Shown in pieces: positions 17,761 to 26,931 of a stretch of 64,000 bases of DNA (positions within the stretch are counted from its first letter, which is position 1; each line of letters opens with the position of its first letter). This DNA is from Parabacteroides hominis (lineage in GTDB: Bacteria > Bacteroidota > Bacteroidia > Bacteroidales > Tannerellaceae), in the NCBI RefSeq assembly GCF_014287585.1, contig NZ_JACOOJ010000003.1:62001-126000 (forward strand), read 5' to 3'. The notes beneath the pieces were generated by a model. That model did no database searches and was not told the DNA's origin. It saw only the letters and a program-made list of their open reading frames with translations. The position numbers and the translations under genes are program-made.

Positions 17761-20418
17761 ATGATTAAAACAAATCTATTCCTACTATTGTTCGTTCTCC
17801 TCGCGGGGACTTCATGCAATAAGCAGCAGCATTTCATTTCGGACGATGCGTTTCGCGCCGAAGTGGAGAATGACTTCCGGGCAAAGCAGGCCGCTTTGCC
17901 GAACGGAGACCTTTTTTCCGTTTTTAACCAAAAGATGACGCCCGACGAAAAAGAAGCGCTTACTTTCCTGTATGCCTATATGCCGATCGGGGATCTCACG
18001 GATTATGACGGGCAACTGTATCTCGATAATATCCGCAGCTCGTTCCGCGCTCGGGTGGAAATGCCCTGGGGGGACAGCATACCGGAAGACATCTTCCGCC
18101 ATTTCGTACTTCCCGTACGTGTCAACAACGAAAACCTGGACGAGAGCCGCATGGTCTTTTACGAAGAGTTGAAAGACCGGGTGAAGGGCCTGTCCTTGTA
18201 TGACGCTGTGCTGGAAGTGAACCACTGGTGTCACGAGAAAGTGATCTATACGCCTTCCGACGCCCGGACAAGCTCTCCGTTGGCATCCGTGAAGACAGCC
18301 TACGGGCGTTGCGGCGAAGAATCGACTTTCACGGTTGCCGCCCTCCGTTCGGTCGGCATACCTGCCCGCCAGGTCTATACGCCGCGCTGGGCGCATACCG
18401 ACGACAACCACGCTTGGGTGGAAGCCTGGGTAAACGGCAAATGGTATTTCCTCGGAGCCTGCGAACCGGAACCGGTCCTCAACTTAGGATGGTTCAACGG
18501 GCCGGCTTATCGCGGTATGCTGATGCACACGAAGGTATTCGGCAAATACAACGGGCCGGAAGAGGTGATGGACGTAACCGACGGCTACACCGAGATCAAC
18601 GTGATCGACAATTATGCCCCGACCGCCAAAGCGACGATCACCGTCGTAGACGAGAACGGCCTGCCTGCCGCTGGAGCCGATGTGGAGTTCAAGATCTACA
18701 ACTATGCCGAGTTCTACTCTGTCGCTAACAAGAAAGCCGATGCGGATGGCAAGACTTTCCTCTCCGCCGGTAAAGGCGACATGCTGGTATGGGCGACCAA
18801 AGACGGCAAGTTCGGTTACAGCAAGGTGTCGTTCGGCAAAGACAATAACGTGACGATCACCCTCGACAAGAAACCAGGCGACATCGAAACCGTCACGCTC
18901 GATATCATCCCTCCGGTAGACGGCTCTATTGCCGCCGAAGTGACGGACGAGCAGAAAGAGGCCAATGCCAAACGCCTCCATGAAGAGGACGTAATCCGTA
19001 ATAAATATGTAGCAACCTTCTATACGGAAGAGAAAGCGGAAGCGCTCGCCAAGGAATTAGGCATCGATCCGCTGAAGACCGCCGACTTCATGATCGGCAG
19101 CCGGGGCAACTGGCGCGAGATCGAGAAGTTCCTCCGCGAGACGCCCGCCGGTAAACGCCCGATGGCGATGGACCTGCTGAACGCCATCTCCGCCAAGGAC
19201 CTGCGCGACACGCCGGCCTCCGTACTGGCAGACCATCTGAACAATGCCCAGGCGATACAAAGCTCCCTGTTCACCGAATATGTCCTCAATCCGCGCGTGG
19301 CTAACGAATTCCTGACACCGTACAGGAAGTTCTTCGCCACCAATGTCGATCCCGATTTGGTCTGGAAAGCCAAAGCCGATCCGCAGCTGATCGTCGACTG
19401 GGTGAAGGAAAACATCAGTATCAATGACAGCCTGAACCCGCAACGTATTCCGATTATGCCGATGGGTGTATGGAAGTCGCGCGTTGCCGACAAAGGTTCC
19501 CGCAACATTTTCTTCGTCGCCGTATGCCGCAGCATTGGCATCCCGGCACGTATCGAGCCGGTAGCCGGAAAGGTGCAATATGCAAAAGGTCTGAACTGGG
19601 TGGATGTGGACTTTGAAGCCGCCGAGCAAACGACAGCCAAGCAGGGCAAAGTCATTGCCTCCTACCTGCCGATCAAGGCATTGCAGGACCCGAAATACTA
19701 CAGCCATTTCACAATTGCCAAAGTATTGCCGACCGGCAAGCTACAAACGCTTAACTTCGAGTCGGGCGACGTGGACATGGGCGGCGGTGACACCTGGAGC
19801 GCCCTGCTGAAAAAGCCGCTTCCGATGGATGAAGGCAATTATATGCTGGTAACCGGTACGCGTATGGCGAACGGCAGCGTGCTCGCCGAAATATCCTTCT
19901 TCAATGTGGAACCGGGCAAGACAAGCAATATCAAACTGGAAATGCGTGAAAGCGAAGATGATGTGCAGGTAATCGGCAACTTCAACTCCGAGAACAAATT
20001 CAAACGTGCCGATAATGGCGAAGAGACGAGCTTGCTGGCAACTACGGGACGCGGCTACTACATCGTTGCCATCCTCGGGGCACGCCAGGAACCGACCAAC
20101 CACGCCATGCGTGACATCGCCGCCGTAAAGAAGGACCTCGAAGAATGGGGCCGCGGCATGGTGCTGTTGTTCCCGGACGAGAAAGGCTTCCAGAGCTTTG
20201 ACCCGAAAGAGTTCGGAGAACTGCCGGGCACTATCACCTACGGTATCGACATCGACAAGACGATCCAGAAGGAGATAGCCGCAGCTATGAAGTTGCAGAA
20301 TGTCAACACACTGCCTATCTTCATCATCGCCGACACTTTCAACCGCGTCGTTTTCGTATCGCAAGGATACACGATCGGATTAGGCGACCAGTTGATGAAG
20401 GTAATACATAAGTTATAA
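17761..20418 (+). CDS. multidomain transglutaminase-like lipoprotein
   Basis: An 885-residue envelope lipoprotein (lipobox LAGTSC near residue 19). A transglutaminase-core domain around residues 150-245 has an intact-looking Cys (YGRCGEESTF) and His (DNHAWVEAWV). A carboxypeptidase-regulatory-like beta domain follows (about 285-375). A second transglutaminase-like segment (about 570-620) has lost both: KGSRNIFF replaces the Cys block and GLNWVDVDF replaces the His block. The last ~130 residues resemble a thioredoxin-like fold (LPIFIIADTFNRVVFVSQGY) without a CxxC. The first domain could be a peptidase or amidase; family members are rarely true cross-linkers. It appears monocistronic and ends at a strong hairpin. 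Confidence 0.85.
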   Translation: MIKTNLFLLLFVLLAGTSCNKQQHFISDDAFRAEVENDFRAKQAALPNGDLFSVFNQKMTPDEKEALTFLYAYMPIGDLTDYDGQLYLDNIRSSFRARVEMPWGDSIPEDIFRHFVLPVRVNNENLDESRMVFYEELKDRVKGLSLYDAVLEVNHWCHEKVIYTPSDARTSSPLASVKTAYGRCGEESTFTVAALRSVGIPARQVYTPRWAHTDDNHAWVEAWVNGKWYFLGACEPEPVLNLGWFNGPAYRGMLMHTKVFGKYNGPEEVMDVTDGYTEINVIDNYAPTAKATITVVDENGLPAAGADVEFKIYNYAEFYSVANKKADADGKTFLSAGKGDMLVWATKDGKFGYSKVSFGKDNNVTITLDKKPGDIETVTLDIIPPVDGSIAAEVTDEQKEANAKRLHEEDVIRNKYVATFYTEEKAEALAKELGIDPLKTADFMIGSRGNWREIEKFLRETPAGKRPMAMDLLNAISAKDLRDTPASVLADHLNNAQAIQSSLFTEYVLNPRVANEFLTPYRKFFATNVDPDLVWKAKADPQLIVDWVKENISINDSLNPQRIPIMPMGVWKSRVADKGSRNIFFVAVCRSIGIPARIEPVAGKVQYAKGLNWVDVDFEAAEQTTAKQGKVIASYLPIKALQDPKYYSHFTIAKVLPTGKLQTLNFESGDVDMGGGDTWSALLKKPLPMDEGNYMLVTGTRMANGSVLAEISFFNVEPGKTSNIKLEMRESEDDVQVIGNFNSENKFKRADNGEETSLLATTGRGYYIVAILGARQEPTNHAMRDIAAVKKDLEEWGRGMVLLFPDEKGFQSFDPKEFGELPGTITYGIDIDKTIQKEIAAAMKLQNVNTLPIFIIADTFNRVVFVSQGYTIGLGDQLMKVIHKL

Positions 20419-20430
20419 GCTTTCGACAAA

Positions 20431-20575
20431 GAGGGTGTGTCAAAAAAACAGCTTACTAATAGACATAATTTAGGCACGGATTTCACGGATTTACACGGAT
20501 GATTTTTTTCTTTCCGTGTTTTCCGTGAAATCCGTGCCTAAAAGATCGTGATGTAGGTGTTTTGACACACTTTCT
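20431..20575. repeat. nested inverted repeat / hairpin element between convergent genes
   Basis: The outer ends are inverted repeats GTGTGTCAAAA (20435-20445) and TTTTGACACAC (20560-20570). Inside, a near-perfect stem of almost 30 bp runs from 20471 to 20499 and 20511 to 20540, built from GGCACGGATTTCACGGA. The core recurs as a perfect 30-bp inverted repeat at 29795-29884, and the outer ends resemble those at 48078-48161. Lying between convergent genes it could end transcription from both sides. Confidence 0.85.
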
Positions 20576-20598
20576 TTATATATGATTAGGAAAAGCTT

Positions 20599-21690
20599 TT
20601 ATCGACGGCGGCGCACGCTACGTACCGGCGAGCTTTTTTGGGCTTTCGGGGCTTTGACTTTTACTTCCTTCTGTTTTTCTTCCTTCACGGCTTCCGTTTT
20701 CTTTCCGCGGGCGGAGACGGTTGCGCTTTTCGTCTTTTTGCCTTTCGTGTCGGCGGCGAGCTGGGCTGTATCCGGTTGCAGATAGAGGGATTTCTCGAAG
20801 GTGATCAACTGGTTCTCGATACGTTCCTGCTCGCGCTTCATCGAGTCGGGGGTCGGGCAGTAGGCTTGCAGGGGTTGGTTCATCAGGTTCTGCGTCTTGA
20901 AGATATCGCCTTCGAACATGCGGCGGCGGAAATAGTCGTCGAGCGTGAAGGTCATGGCGTTGTTGATGTTCGACGTCATGATGTAGGCGGTATTGATATA
21001 GGGACGGAGGTTTTCGTAAGGAATCCAGAACATCGGCATGGTGTTCTGTCCCATATCGTCCACGATCGTCAGGATCGGGCAGATCGCCAGTGTCTTGACA
21101 TCGAAGACGGAGTTGTTCTGGTCGAAATACCAGGCTTCCTTCACGTAGTAGGAACGGACATCGCCGGACGGGATGTCACTTTCGTTCACGACAAAGCCGG
21201 CAGGTTCGTCATTATTGCCCGGTGTCTCTTCGTAAAAGATGCGGCAACGGTCGAGCATCACTTTCAGGTCGAGCTTGCGGTTGTCGCTGAAGTCCTCGTA
21301 ACCATCGAGATATTCATAAGCGGAGAGCTTCCCCTCACATACCAACTGAAAGATGATGGAAAACAGATTCATCTGCCCGTTCATCGGCTGGGTGGGGTAA
21401 TATAAGGGAGCGTTCTGCTCTTTCGTCAGGTCGATCTGGCGGTAGATGACACGCATCCAACGGGCGTTGCCGATCTGCTGCGTCATCCGTTCGTTCATAT
21501 CCTGGGCCCGGACGGTCAGTTCGGGCATGCCGCTCTCTTTCTTATCTTCTTCACGGGCTCCACGGCTCGATACGGGGCCGCGGCGTCTCTGCTGCTGTTG
21601 CTGCGTATTGTCGGCCTCTTCCTGCGCCTGCATGGGAAAGGAGGCGAACAGGGCGATGGCGAGGGTTGCTATGTAATATAAACGTTTCAT
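20599..21690 (-). CDS. porN: type IX secretion system protein PorN/GldN
   Basis: A 363-residue periplasmic protein of the type IX secretion system. It has a signal peptide (about 1-22), a Gln/Arg-rich linker (QQQQQRRRG), then the GldN/PorN domain (ARWMRVIYRQIDLTKEQNAPLYYP; FWIPYENLRPYINT; DDYFRRRMFEGDI). The C-terminus is a basic Lys/Ala tail ending RSVRRRR. In Porphyromonas and Flavobacterium, PorN binds PorK to form a large ring attached to the outer membrane. It is last of the five por genes here, 45 bases after porM, with a hairpin repeat in that gap. The extended basic tail is worth noting as variable between species. Confidence 0.95.
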   Translation of the reverse strand: MKRLYYIATLAIALFASFPMQAQEEADNTQQQQQRRRGPVSSRGAREEDKKESGMPELTVRAQDMNERMTQQIGNARWMRVIYRQIDLTKEQNAPLYYPTQPMNGQMNLFSIIFQLVCEGKLSAYEYLDGYEDFSDNRKLDLKVMLDRCRIFYEETPGNNDEPAGFVVNESDIPSGDVRSYYVKEAWYFDQNNSVFDVKTLAICPILTIVDDMGQNTMPMFWIPYENLRPYINTAYIMTSNINNAMTFTLDDYFRRRMFEGDIFKTQNLMNQPLQAYCPTPDSMKREQERIENQLITFEKSLYLQPDTAQLAADTKGKKTKSATVSARGKKTEAVKEEKQKEVKVKAPKAQKSSPVRSVRRRR

Positions 21691-21704
21691 ATTTTATTTG
21701 TTGC

Positions 21705-21733
21705 GGGCAGGTATGAAACCTGCCCTTACGTTA
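21705..21733. repeat. GGGC..GCCCTTACGTTA hairpin repeat in the porM-porN gap
   Basis: GGGCAGGT and ACCTGCCC form a stem with a short loop, followed by TTACGTTA. It occupies nearly the whole gap between porM and porN. Sister copies are at 24415-24441 and 14596-14622. Confidence 0.75.
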
Positions 21734-21735
21734 TG

Positions 21736-23307
21736 TTAATTGACGATTACTTCGACGGCGGTCGGAATGGTACGTTCCTTGTTGTCCGGGCCTGCCACTT
21801 TCACATGGGTGATGTAGAAGCGTTTGCCTCTTGCCAGGCGGCGGATATAGTCTTTCTGACGTTGCGAGAACTGGTTGCCTTGCGTGACTTCCGGGATGAT
21901 GTTACCCATCGAGTCGTAGAAGGTCAGTTCGAAGCTCAACACCTTGAACGGTACGTTCAGCAGGTCGTCGTCGATAGCTGCCTGGATGCCGTCGGCTTCC
22001 ACCAGGTTGCGTTTGGAGAACTGGCCGCCGCGGAACTTGCGCATGTTGCCGTTCTGGTCCTTATACTCGATAAAAGGCATCGGGTCGGGCAGGGCACGTA
22101 CGCGGAAAGTCGTTTTCGCCATCTCGACGCTGCGCCCGTCCGCCATCTTAGCATGGACAGATACGACGGCATCCGTTCCGGGCGTTGAAGGGCGCGCTTC
22201 CCACTGGTCGCCTTTGCGGACCAATGTCCCGTTTGTCATGGCCGCCGTCACATTGCCGCTCGGCACGCCCGGCACGGCAATACGGATCGGGTTGGCGATT
22301 CCGGCATACAACACATTCATCAGCATCGGCGCTACCGTCGCACTCGGTTCCGTCACGAAATATTCGCTTTCGAACTCGCGGCGCATCACGCTGCCGTCGC
22401 TACCCGGCATATCGATATATCCTTTGACCGGATAAGTGCCCGGAGCGCCGGCCACAGCCGTAAACATGCCGTTTGCATCATAAGGCAACTCCTTGCCGTT
22501 CACATAAACGGTCGGACGCTTCGTCGAGTCGACTGCCGATAAGACGATATTCGCCTTGTATTGGCTTCCGCGCATGACGATCTGGCTTTCGGGAATCACC
22601 TGTGCCGTGATCTGGTTCACACGATAGTCGCGCATGTCGACGCTGCTCAACAGGTTCGACAACACTTCGCCTTCGGCGTAGCGGATATCGCTTTGCATTT
22701 TCGTCAACAAGGTGACTGCTGCCGCTACCGGCATATTCTCGAACAGGGCCTCTTCCCAGGTGCGGGTATTGATACCGGCCTTGTGAGGCGGTGTCGTCGA
22801 GAGGCTGGCTTCGATGATGCGCGTCTTGGCAGAATCTTCCACCATCTCGCCCATCAGCGTCCGGTATTTTTCGATGCTCTGGCGCAATTTCTTGCCCTCG
22901 CCCGAAACGGGAGACAACATCACGCGGGAAGCCGCTTCGAGGTCGTCCTTATGATCGATATTATTGACATCGGCATCCTTGCCGTCGACAATCTGCACGA
23001 TGCGCACTTTCAGGTCCTGCACATAGTTATACAGGCTGTCGGAAGCATGCTTTACCTTGTTCCCCTTTTCGTACCACTCGCGTACTTTTTCGGGATTCGT
23101 CTGATAATAGGCCTCCAACTCCTCCGTGACGAGATTGTTGCGGGTCGAAGTATTATCGATAGAGGTTCGCAAGCTGTCTTCCACCAGTTCGAAACCGTCG
23201 AGTACCTCCGACGACACGTTGAGTGCCATCATGGCGATGAACACCAGATACATCAGGTTGATCATCTTCTGACGGGGCGAATTGGGATTATTTGCTATTC
23301 CTGCCAT
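21736..23307 (-). CDS. porM: type IX secretion system motor protein PorM/GldM
   Basis: A 523-residue inner-membrane protein. One N-terminal transmembrane helix (about 15-35, [22 protein letters not shown]) is preceded by the conserved NSPRQKMIN. The rest is a long periplasmic shaft of helical and beta domains. PorM pairs with PorL to form the proton-powered motor of type IX secretion and, in gliding species, of motility. The size and N-terminal block fit the family closely. It starts 6 bases after the porL stop and is followed by porN. There is nothing unusual in its sequence. Confidence 0.96.
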   Translation of the reverse strand: MAGIANNPNSPRQKMINLMYLVFIAMMALNVSSEVLDGFELVEDSLRTSIDNTSTRNNLVTEELEAYYQTNPEKVREWYEKGNKVKHASDSLYNYVQDLKVRIVQIVDGKDADVNNIDHKDDLEAASRVMLSPVSGEGKKLRQSIEKYRTLMGEMVEDSAKTRIIEASLSTTPPHKAGINTRTWEEALFENMPVAAAVTLLTKMQSDIRYAEGEVLSNLLSSVDMRDYRVNQITAQVIPESQIVMRGSQYKANIVLSAVDSTKRPTVYVNGKELPYDANGMFTAVAGAPGTYPVKGYIDMPGSDGSVMRREFESEYFVTEPSATVAPMLMNVLYAGIANPIRIAVPGVPSGNVTAAMTNGTLVRKGDQWEARPSTPGTDAVVSVHAKMADGRSVEMAKTTFRVRALPDPMPFIEYKDQNGNMRKFRGGQFSKRNLVEADGIQAAIDDDLLNVPFKVLSFELTFYDSMGNIIPEVTQGNQFSQRQKDYIRRLARGKRFYITHVKVAGPDNKERTIPTAVEVIVN

Positions 23308-23313
23308 ATCCGT

Positions 23314-24387
23314 TTACTTCATTGGGTTGTTTGTATAGGGCGCCTGCTGTTGATAACCGTAGGGCTGCTGTTGGTACGGCTGCTGGTACGGCTGCGGCTG
23401 TGCGGGCTGCGGTTGCGGCTGCTGGTAAACAGGCTGCTGCGGTTGTGCGGGCTGCTGATACCCCATATTGACCGTCATGGCCTGCAGCAGGCGACTGTAA
23501 ACCTGGTTCAGTTCGGCCAACTGGCGCGTCATTTTTTCCGTTTCGTTGCGGAATACGGAGCTGTCCACGACAGAGCCGTCATACATTTCGCGGATGCGGT
23601 TCAGGCCGCCGTTGATATGTTCGATCGATTCGATCTGCGAACTGATGCTCTTCAACTGTATTTCGTAGATGGTGTTCAGGCCGGAGATATTGCGGTTCAG
23701 CATTTCCATCTGCTGCACGTAGCCGCGTGAATTCTGGTTGATGCCGTCGGAATTGTCGGTGATGTTCTTGTACGAGTTCAAGAGCGTGTCGGAGACGTTG
23801 GTCAGCGAGTTGGTTACCTGGCTGAAACGTTCCATGTGTTCGGACATGCCTGAAAGCTGTTCCAGGTATTTCTGCGTCGCTTCCGTCAGTTCCGCCATCT
23901 TGGAGATCTGTTCGGCAGCACCGCTCAGTTTCTTGATACTGTCGGAAAGGTTCTTCGTGTCTTCTTCGCTCACATCCAGGCCGAGATTGCCCAATCCGGC
24001 TGCTTGCTTGCCGCCGAAATTGATGTTGAGTCCTGTGCCCGCTTCATCGTCAGCCGTATTCTCCGGCGAATTGACCAGGTTGGACATAGGCGTATTGACA
24101 AAATCCGGGCGGTCGAGCGGATTCTTAGATTTCAAGACCGGGAACACTTCTTCCCAGTGGTATTCGTTAAACGGCTTTTCAAATGCTGAAATAAAGAACA
24201 CCAATGCTTCTACGGTCATGGCAATACCAAGGACCCAGTTAGCATAAGGCACATGCAAGAGCTTGAACAAGGCGCCGATAATCACGATGGAGGCCCCCCA
24301 GCTATAACAGAAATTAAGCACCCGCTTGCCTCTTTCGCTGGCGAGGTACATCTCGACTCTGTTTTTATATCTTCTATATTTTCCCAT
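23314..24387 (-). CDS. porL: type IX secretion system motor protein PorL/GldL
   Basis: A 357-residue inner-membrane protein with two transmembrane helices (about 24-43 and 50-68). The second holds Glu60 (MTVEALVFF), the position of the residue implicated in proton flow in GldL. A long cytoplasmic region (about 115-300) looks coiled-coil and is rich in Ser/Asn/Gln heptads (LSDSIKKLSGAAEQISKM). The last ~45 residues are a Gln/Pro/Tyr repeat tail (QQPYQQ-type), longer and more repetitive than I expect for the family and a candidate disordered interaction region. It works with PorM as the type IX motor. Confidence 0.95.
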   Translation of the reverse strand: MGKYRRYKNRVEMYLASERGKRVLNFCYSWGASIVIIGALFKLLHVPYANWVLGIAMTVEALVFFISAFEKPFNEYHWEEVFPVLKSKNPLDRPDFVNTPMSNLVNSPENTADDEAGTGLNINFGGKQAAGLGNLGLDVSEEDTKNLSDSIKKLSGAAEQISKMAELTEATQKYLEQLSGMSEHMERFSQVTNSLTNVSDTLLNSYKNITDNSDGINQNSRGYVQQMEMLNRNISGLNTIYEIQLKSISSQIESIEHINGGLNRIREMYDGSVVDSSVFRNETEKMTRQLAELNQVYSRLLQAMTVNMGYQQPAQPQQPVYQQPQPQPAQPQPYQQPYQQQPYGYQQQAPYTNNPMK

Positions 24388-24414
24388 AATATAATGTATA
24401 TTCGTTTTTAGAGA

Positions 24415-24441
24415 GGGCGGGCGAACCCCGCCCCTACGTTA
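24415..24441. repeat. GGGC..GCCCCTACGTTA hairpin repeat in the porK-porL gap
   Basis: GGGCGGG and CCCCGCCC form a stem around CGAA, followed by CTACGTTA. The terminal TTA, read on the minus strand, is the TAA stop codon of porK, so the repeat abuts the coding region exactly. It is related to the copies at 21705-21733 and 14596-14622. Confidence 0.75.
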
Positions 24442-25866
24442 TTTTTTACCTTTCACTCTTGAGAAACCGATTTGTGTACGGGCGCAACGGAAACCGATGT
24501 ATGAACGGGTTTCGTTCTGGTATTCGAAGGTGCGCATATCCGAACGGATAAACTGTGCCACGTCTTTCCAGGAACCGCCGCGTACGACTTTCTTCTTCAT
24601 TGCGTACGGGTCTTCCTTCGCAGCATTGTAGCGCAGGTCCGGGTTCATGTCGCTCATCTGGCTCGGACCGGATTCGGAATAGGAGGTCGATGTCCATTCC
24701 GCCACATTGCCCGCCATATCATAGAGGCCGAATTCGTTCGGGGCGAAAGAGCCGACACGCGAAGTGATCAGGTGTCCGTCTTCCGTATAATTGCCCTTGC
24801 CCGGCTTGAAGTTGCCTAAGAAGCAACCTTTGCCGCTCACCAGCTCGTCGCCGGCCCACGGATATTTGTTTTCGTTCTTGCCTGTACGGGCCGCATATTC
24901 CCATTCGCCTTCGGTCGGCAGGCGGAACGGCTCGATGGCCTGTCCGCTGGGGAAGTTCAGGGATTCCTTGAACAGGTTGGTGCGCCATACGCAGAAAGCG
25001 GTCGCCTGCTCCCAGGAAACACCCACTACAGGATAATCGTCATAGCCCGGATGCGAGAAGTACATACGCATATACGGTTCGTTATAGGCATTGTTGAAGT
25101 CGTTCACCCAGCAACTTTCGTCCGGATAGACATTCACGATACGGGTATGGAGGAAATCCCACGGCCCGCTAAGCTGGCGCGTGATGGTTTCGTTCACGAT
25201 CTCGCCTTCCTCGGTGATGTAGGCCGTATCTTTTGAAATCATAATCACTTCGTTAGGATCGACCTGGATGTCGGTGTTACGCACGCGCGCCGCCGGGTCC
25301 AGGTTGTGTTTGCGGAGGGCTGCCGACGTATAGTCGTACCATTCGTAGCGATAGACCATCTGTTTCGGGTCCAGCGTCTTTTCGCCGGTCACCGGATTAA
25401 CGGTATAGACGCTTTCGATCGCCCGGATCTCGTCTTCATTGGCACGTTTCCAGGGAATCGGGCGGCTCCAGTCCAGATGCGGGGTAACCGGTTCGCCATA
25501 GCGGTCTTCGGTGATCTTAAACAGGTCGTTGCCGCCATAAGCCGGATCAGCTAAGCGTTCGCGGATAATGGAGTCGCGCACCCAATACACGAACTGGCGG
25601 TATTTGGCATTCGTCACCTCTGTCTCGTCCATCCAGAAAGCATCGAAAGAGACGCCTTTCGTTTCCGGATTGATTCCCCACAAGGAATCCTTATCAGCGG
25701 GTCCCATCTCGAATGAGCCTCTTTTGATCAGAACCATCCCGTAGGGAGCAGGTTCGTTAAACGCAACCGATCGTACCCCCGTCACTTCGCCCCCGCCACC
25801 GGAAAGGGTTCTGCCACATGAGGTAAACAGGGCTACTGCCGCAAGTACTAACAATACTTTTTTCAT
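24439..25866 (-). CDS. porK: type IX secretion system lipoprotein PorK/GldK
   Basis: A 475-residue outer-membrane lipoprotein (lipobox LFTSCG near residue 17) with the formylglycine-generating-enzyme (SUMF1) fold used structurally. The blocks FEMGPADKDSLWG, FWMDETEVTNAKYRQFVYW, RLPTEGEWEYAARTG and VVRGGSWKD are diagnostic. PorK binds PorN in the periplasmic ring of the type IX secretion apparatus. The gene begins 3 bases after porP and is followed by porL. Several SUMF1-like proteins exist in Bacteroidota, but the neighbours make the assignment firm. Confidence 0.96.
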   Translation of the reverse strand: MKKVLLVLAAVALFTSCGRTLSGGGGEVTGVRSVAFNEPAPYGMVLIKRGSFEMGPADKDSLWGINPETKGVSFDAFWMDETEVTNAKYRQFVYWVRDSIIRERLADPAYGGNDLFKITEDRYGEPVTPHLDWSRPIPWKRANEDEIRAIESVYTVNPVTGEKTLDPKQMVYRYEWYDYTSAALRKHNLDPAARVRNTDIQVDPNEVIMISKDTAYITEEGEIVNETITRQLSGPWDFLHTRIVNVYPDESCWVNDFNNAYNEPYMRMYFSHPGYDDYPVVGVSWEQATAFCVWRTNLFKESLNFPSGQAIEPFRLPTEGEWEYAARTGKNENKYPWAGDELVSGKGCFLGNFKPGKGNYTEDGHLITSRVGSFAPNEFGLYDMAGNVAEWTSTSYSESGPSQMSDMNPDLRYNAAKEDPYAMKKKVVRGGSWKDVAQFIRSDMRTFEYQNETRSYIGFRCARTQIGFSRVKGKK

Positions 25867-25869
25867 ATA

Positions 25870-26820
25870 CTATAATATACGTACACTTTTGTGTCTATTC
25901 TTTCCTGACTTCGATTTTTTCAACTTCAACTTGTAGCTTACTACCAACTCGTGGCTTCCGCTCGTGGCTTTCAAGATGGGTATGGTAGAGATAGGGAAAT
26001 CATACGCATATCCTACCTGGAAACTCCCGATCTTAGCTCCTAACAACAGGATCACCGACTCATTCACACGCCAGGAAAAACCTCCGTTAAACATCTTATT
26101 ATAAAACAGCCGGGCAGTTATGTCCGCCTGGAAACTCTGCATGTCTGTTTTCAAGAATACAGACGGCTGTAATTCATACAACGGGTTTCGGAACTGAATA
26201 TTGTATCCGGCTATCAAATTATATGTACTGGCAAGATACATGGAAGAATAATCGTCCAATGAGATCTCCGCCTTGTTTAAGTGCGTGACGCCTACGCCGG
26301 CATAGAGATTCTTGCGCTGATAGTAAAGTCCGGCATTCATGTCGAAGCCCATTCCGCTTGCCTGCGTCTGCGGGATCGCCTGGTCTTCCCGTTGATGGAA
26401 CTGGCTGGTCGGGTAAAAGACCTTTTCTCCGTCGAACGACTGATTTACCATTCCGAACTGCATTCCGATACTGAGCGTGCCGCCAAACAGTTTTTGTTTA
26501 TAGGCATACTGCAAATTGACATGTGTATTGACGAAAAGCCCGATCCCTTCGGTAAAGACGACCAGCCCGACGCCATGATTGGTTTTCCCGATCTTCAGCG
26601 GCATATCCGCATTGATGAAGAAGGAGGTCGGCGCCCCGTCGATCCCGACGTATTGCAAGCGCGACAAGGCGAGCATATTCAAGTCTCCCGATACACCTGC
26701 ATACGCCGGATTATAATAACCCAACGCCATGAAATACTGGCTTAGCTGCGAGTCGTATTGCGCCCGCGCTCCCGTGAGGCCGGTTACTAAAAGGATTATG
26801 AGCAGGAGATATTTGTTCAT
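25870..26820 (-). CDS. porP: type IX secretion system outer-membrane protein PorP/SprF
   Basis: A 316-residue outer-membrane beta-barrel protein. It has a signal peptide (about 1-20, ending GARAQ) followed by the family hallmark SQYFMALGYYNPAYAGVSG, then alternating strands ending in a basic tail (KLKKSKSGKNRHKSVRIL). It is the first gene of porP-K-L-M-N. Members of this family connect the type IX translocon or cell-surface adhesins to the motor. I found no TAnnTTTG box in the 45 bp immediately upstream, so the operon promoter may be of another type or lie further away. Confidence 0.93.
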   Translation of the reverse strand: MNKYLLLIILLVTGLTGARAQYDSQLSQYFMALGYYNPAYAGVSGDLNMLALSRLQYVGIDGAPTSFFINADMPLKIGKTNHGVGLVVFTEGIGLFVNTHVNLQYAYKQKLFGGTLSIGMQFGMVNQSFDGEKVFYPTSQFHQREDQAIPQTQASGMGFDMNAGLYYQRKNLYAGVGVTHLNKAEISLDDYSSMYLASTYNLIAGYNIQFRNPLYELQPSVFLKTDMQSFQADITARLFYNKMFNGGFSWRVNESVILLLGAKIGSFQVGYAYDFPISTIPILKATSGSHELVVSYKLKLKKSKSGKNRHKSVRIL

Positions 26821-26865
26821 ATATCAAGAAACGGAATAAATCCGAATAAATTGTATAAAAAGCAA

Positions 26866-26898
26866 ACGAGGCGGCGGGACATAACCCTGCCACCTCGT
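26866..26898 (-). terminator. probable intrinsic terminator after the DUF2795 gene
   Basis: ACGAGGCGG and CCACCTCGT form a stem with GGG/CCC pairing inside. On the minus strand it is followed by a T-rich stretch (TTTGCTTTTT). It lies 34 bases downstream of the DUF2795 stop, between that gene and porP. Confidence 0.5.
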
Positions 26899-26931
26899 TA
26901 TTATTTCATGCCTGTACGTTTTTATCGCACA

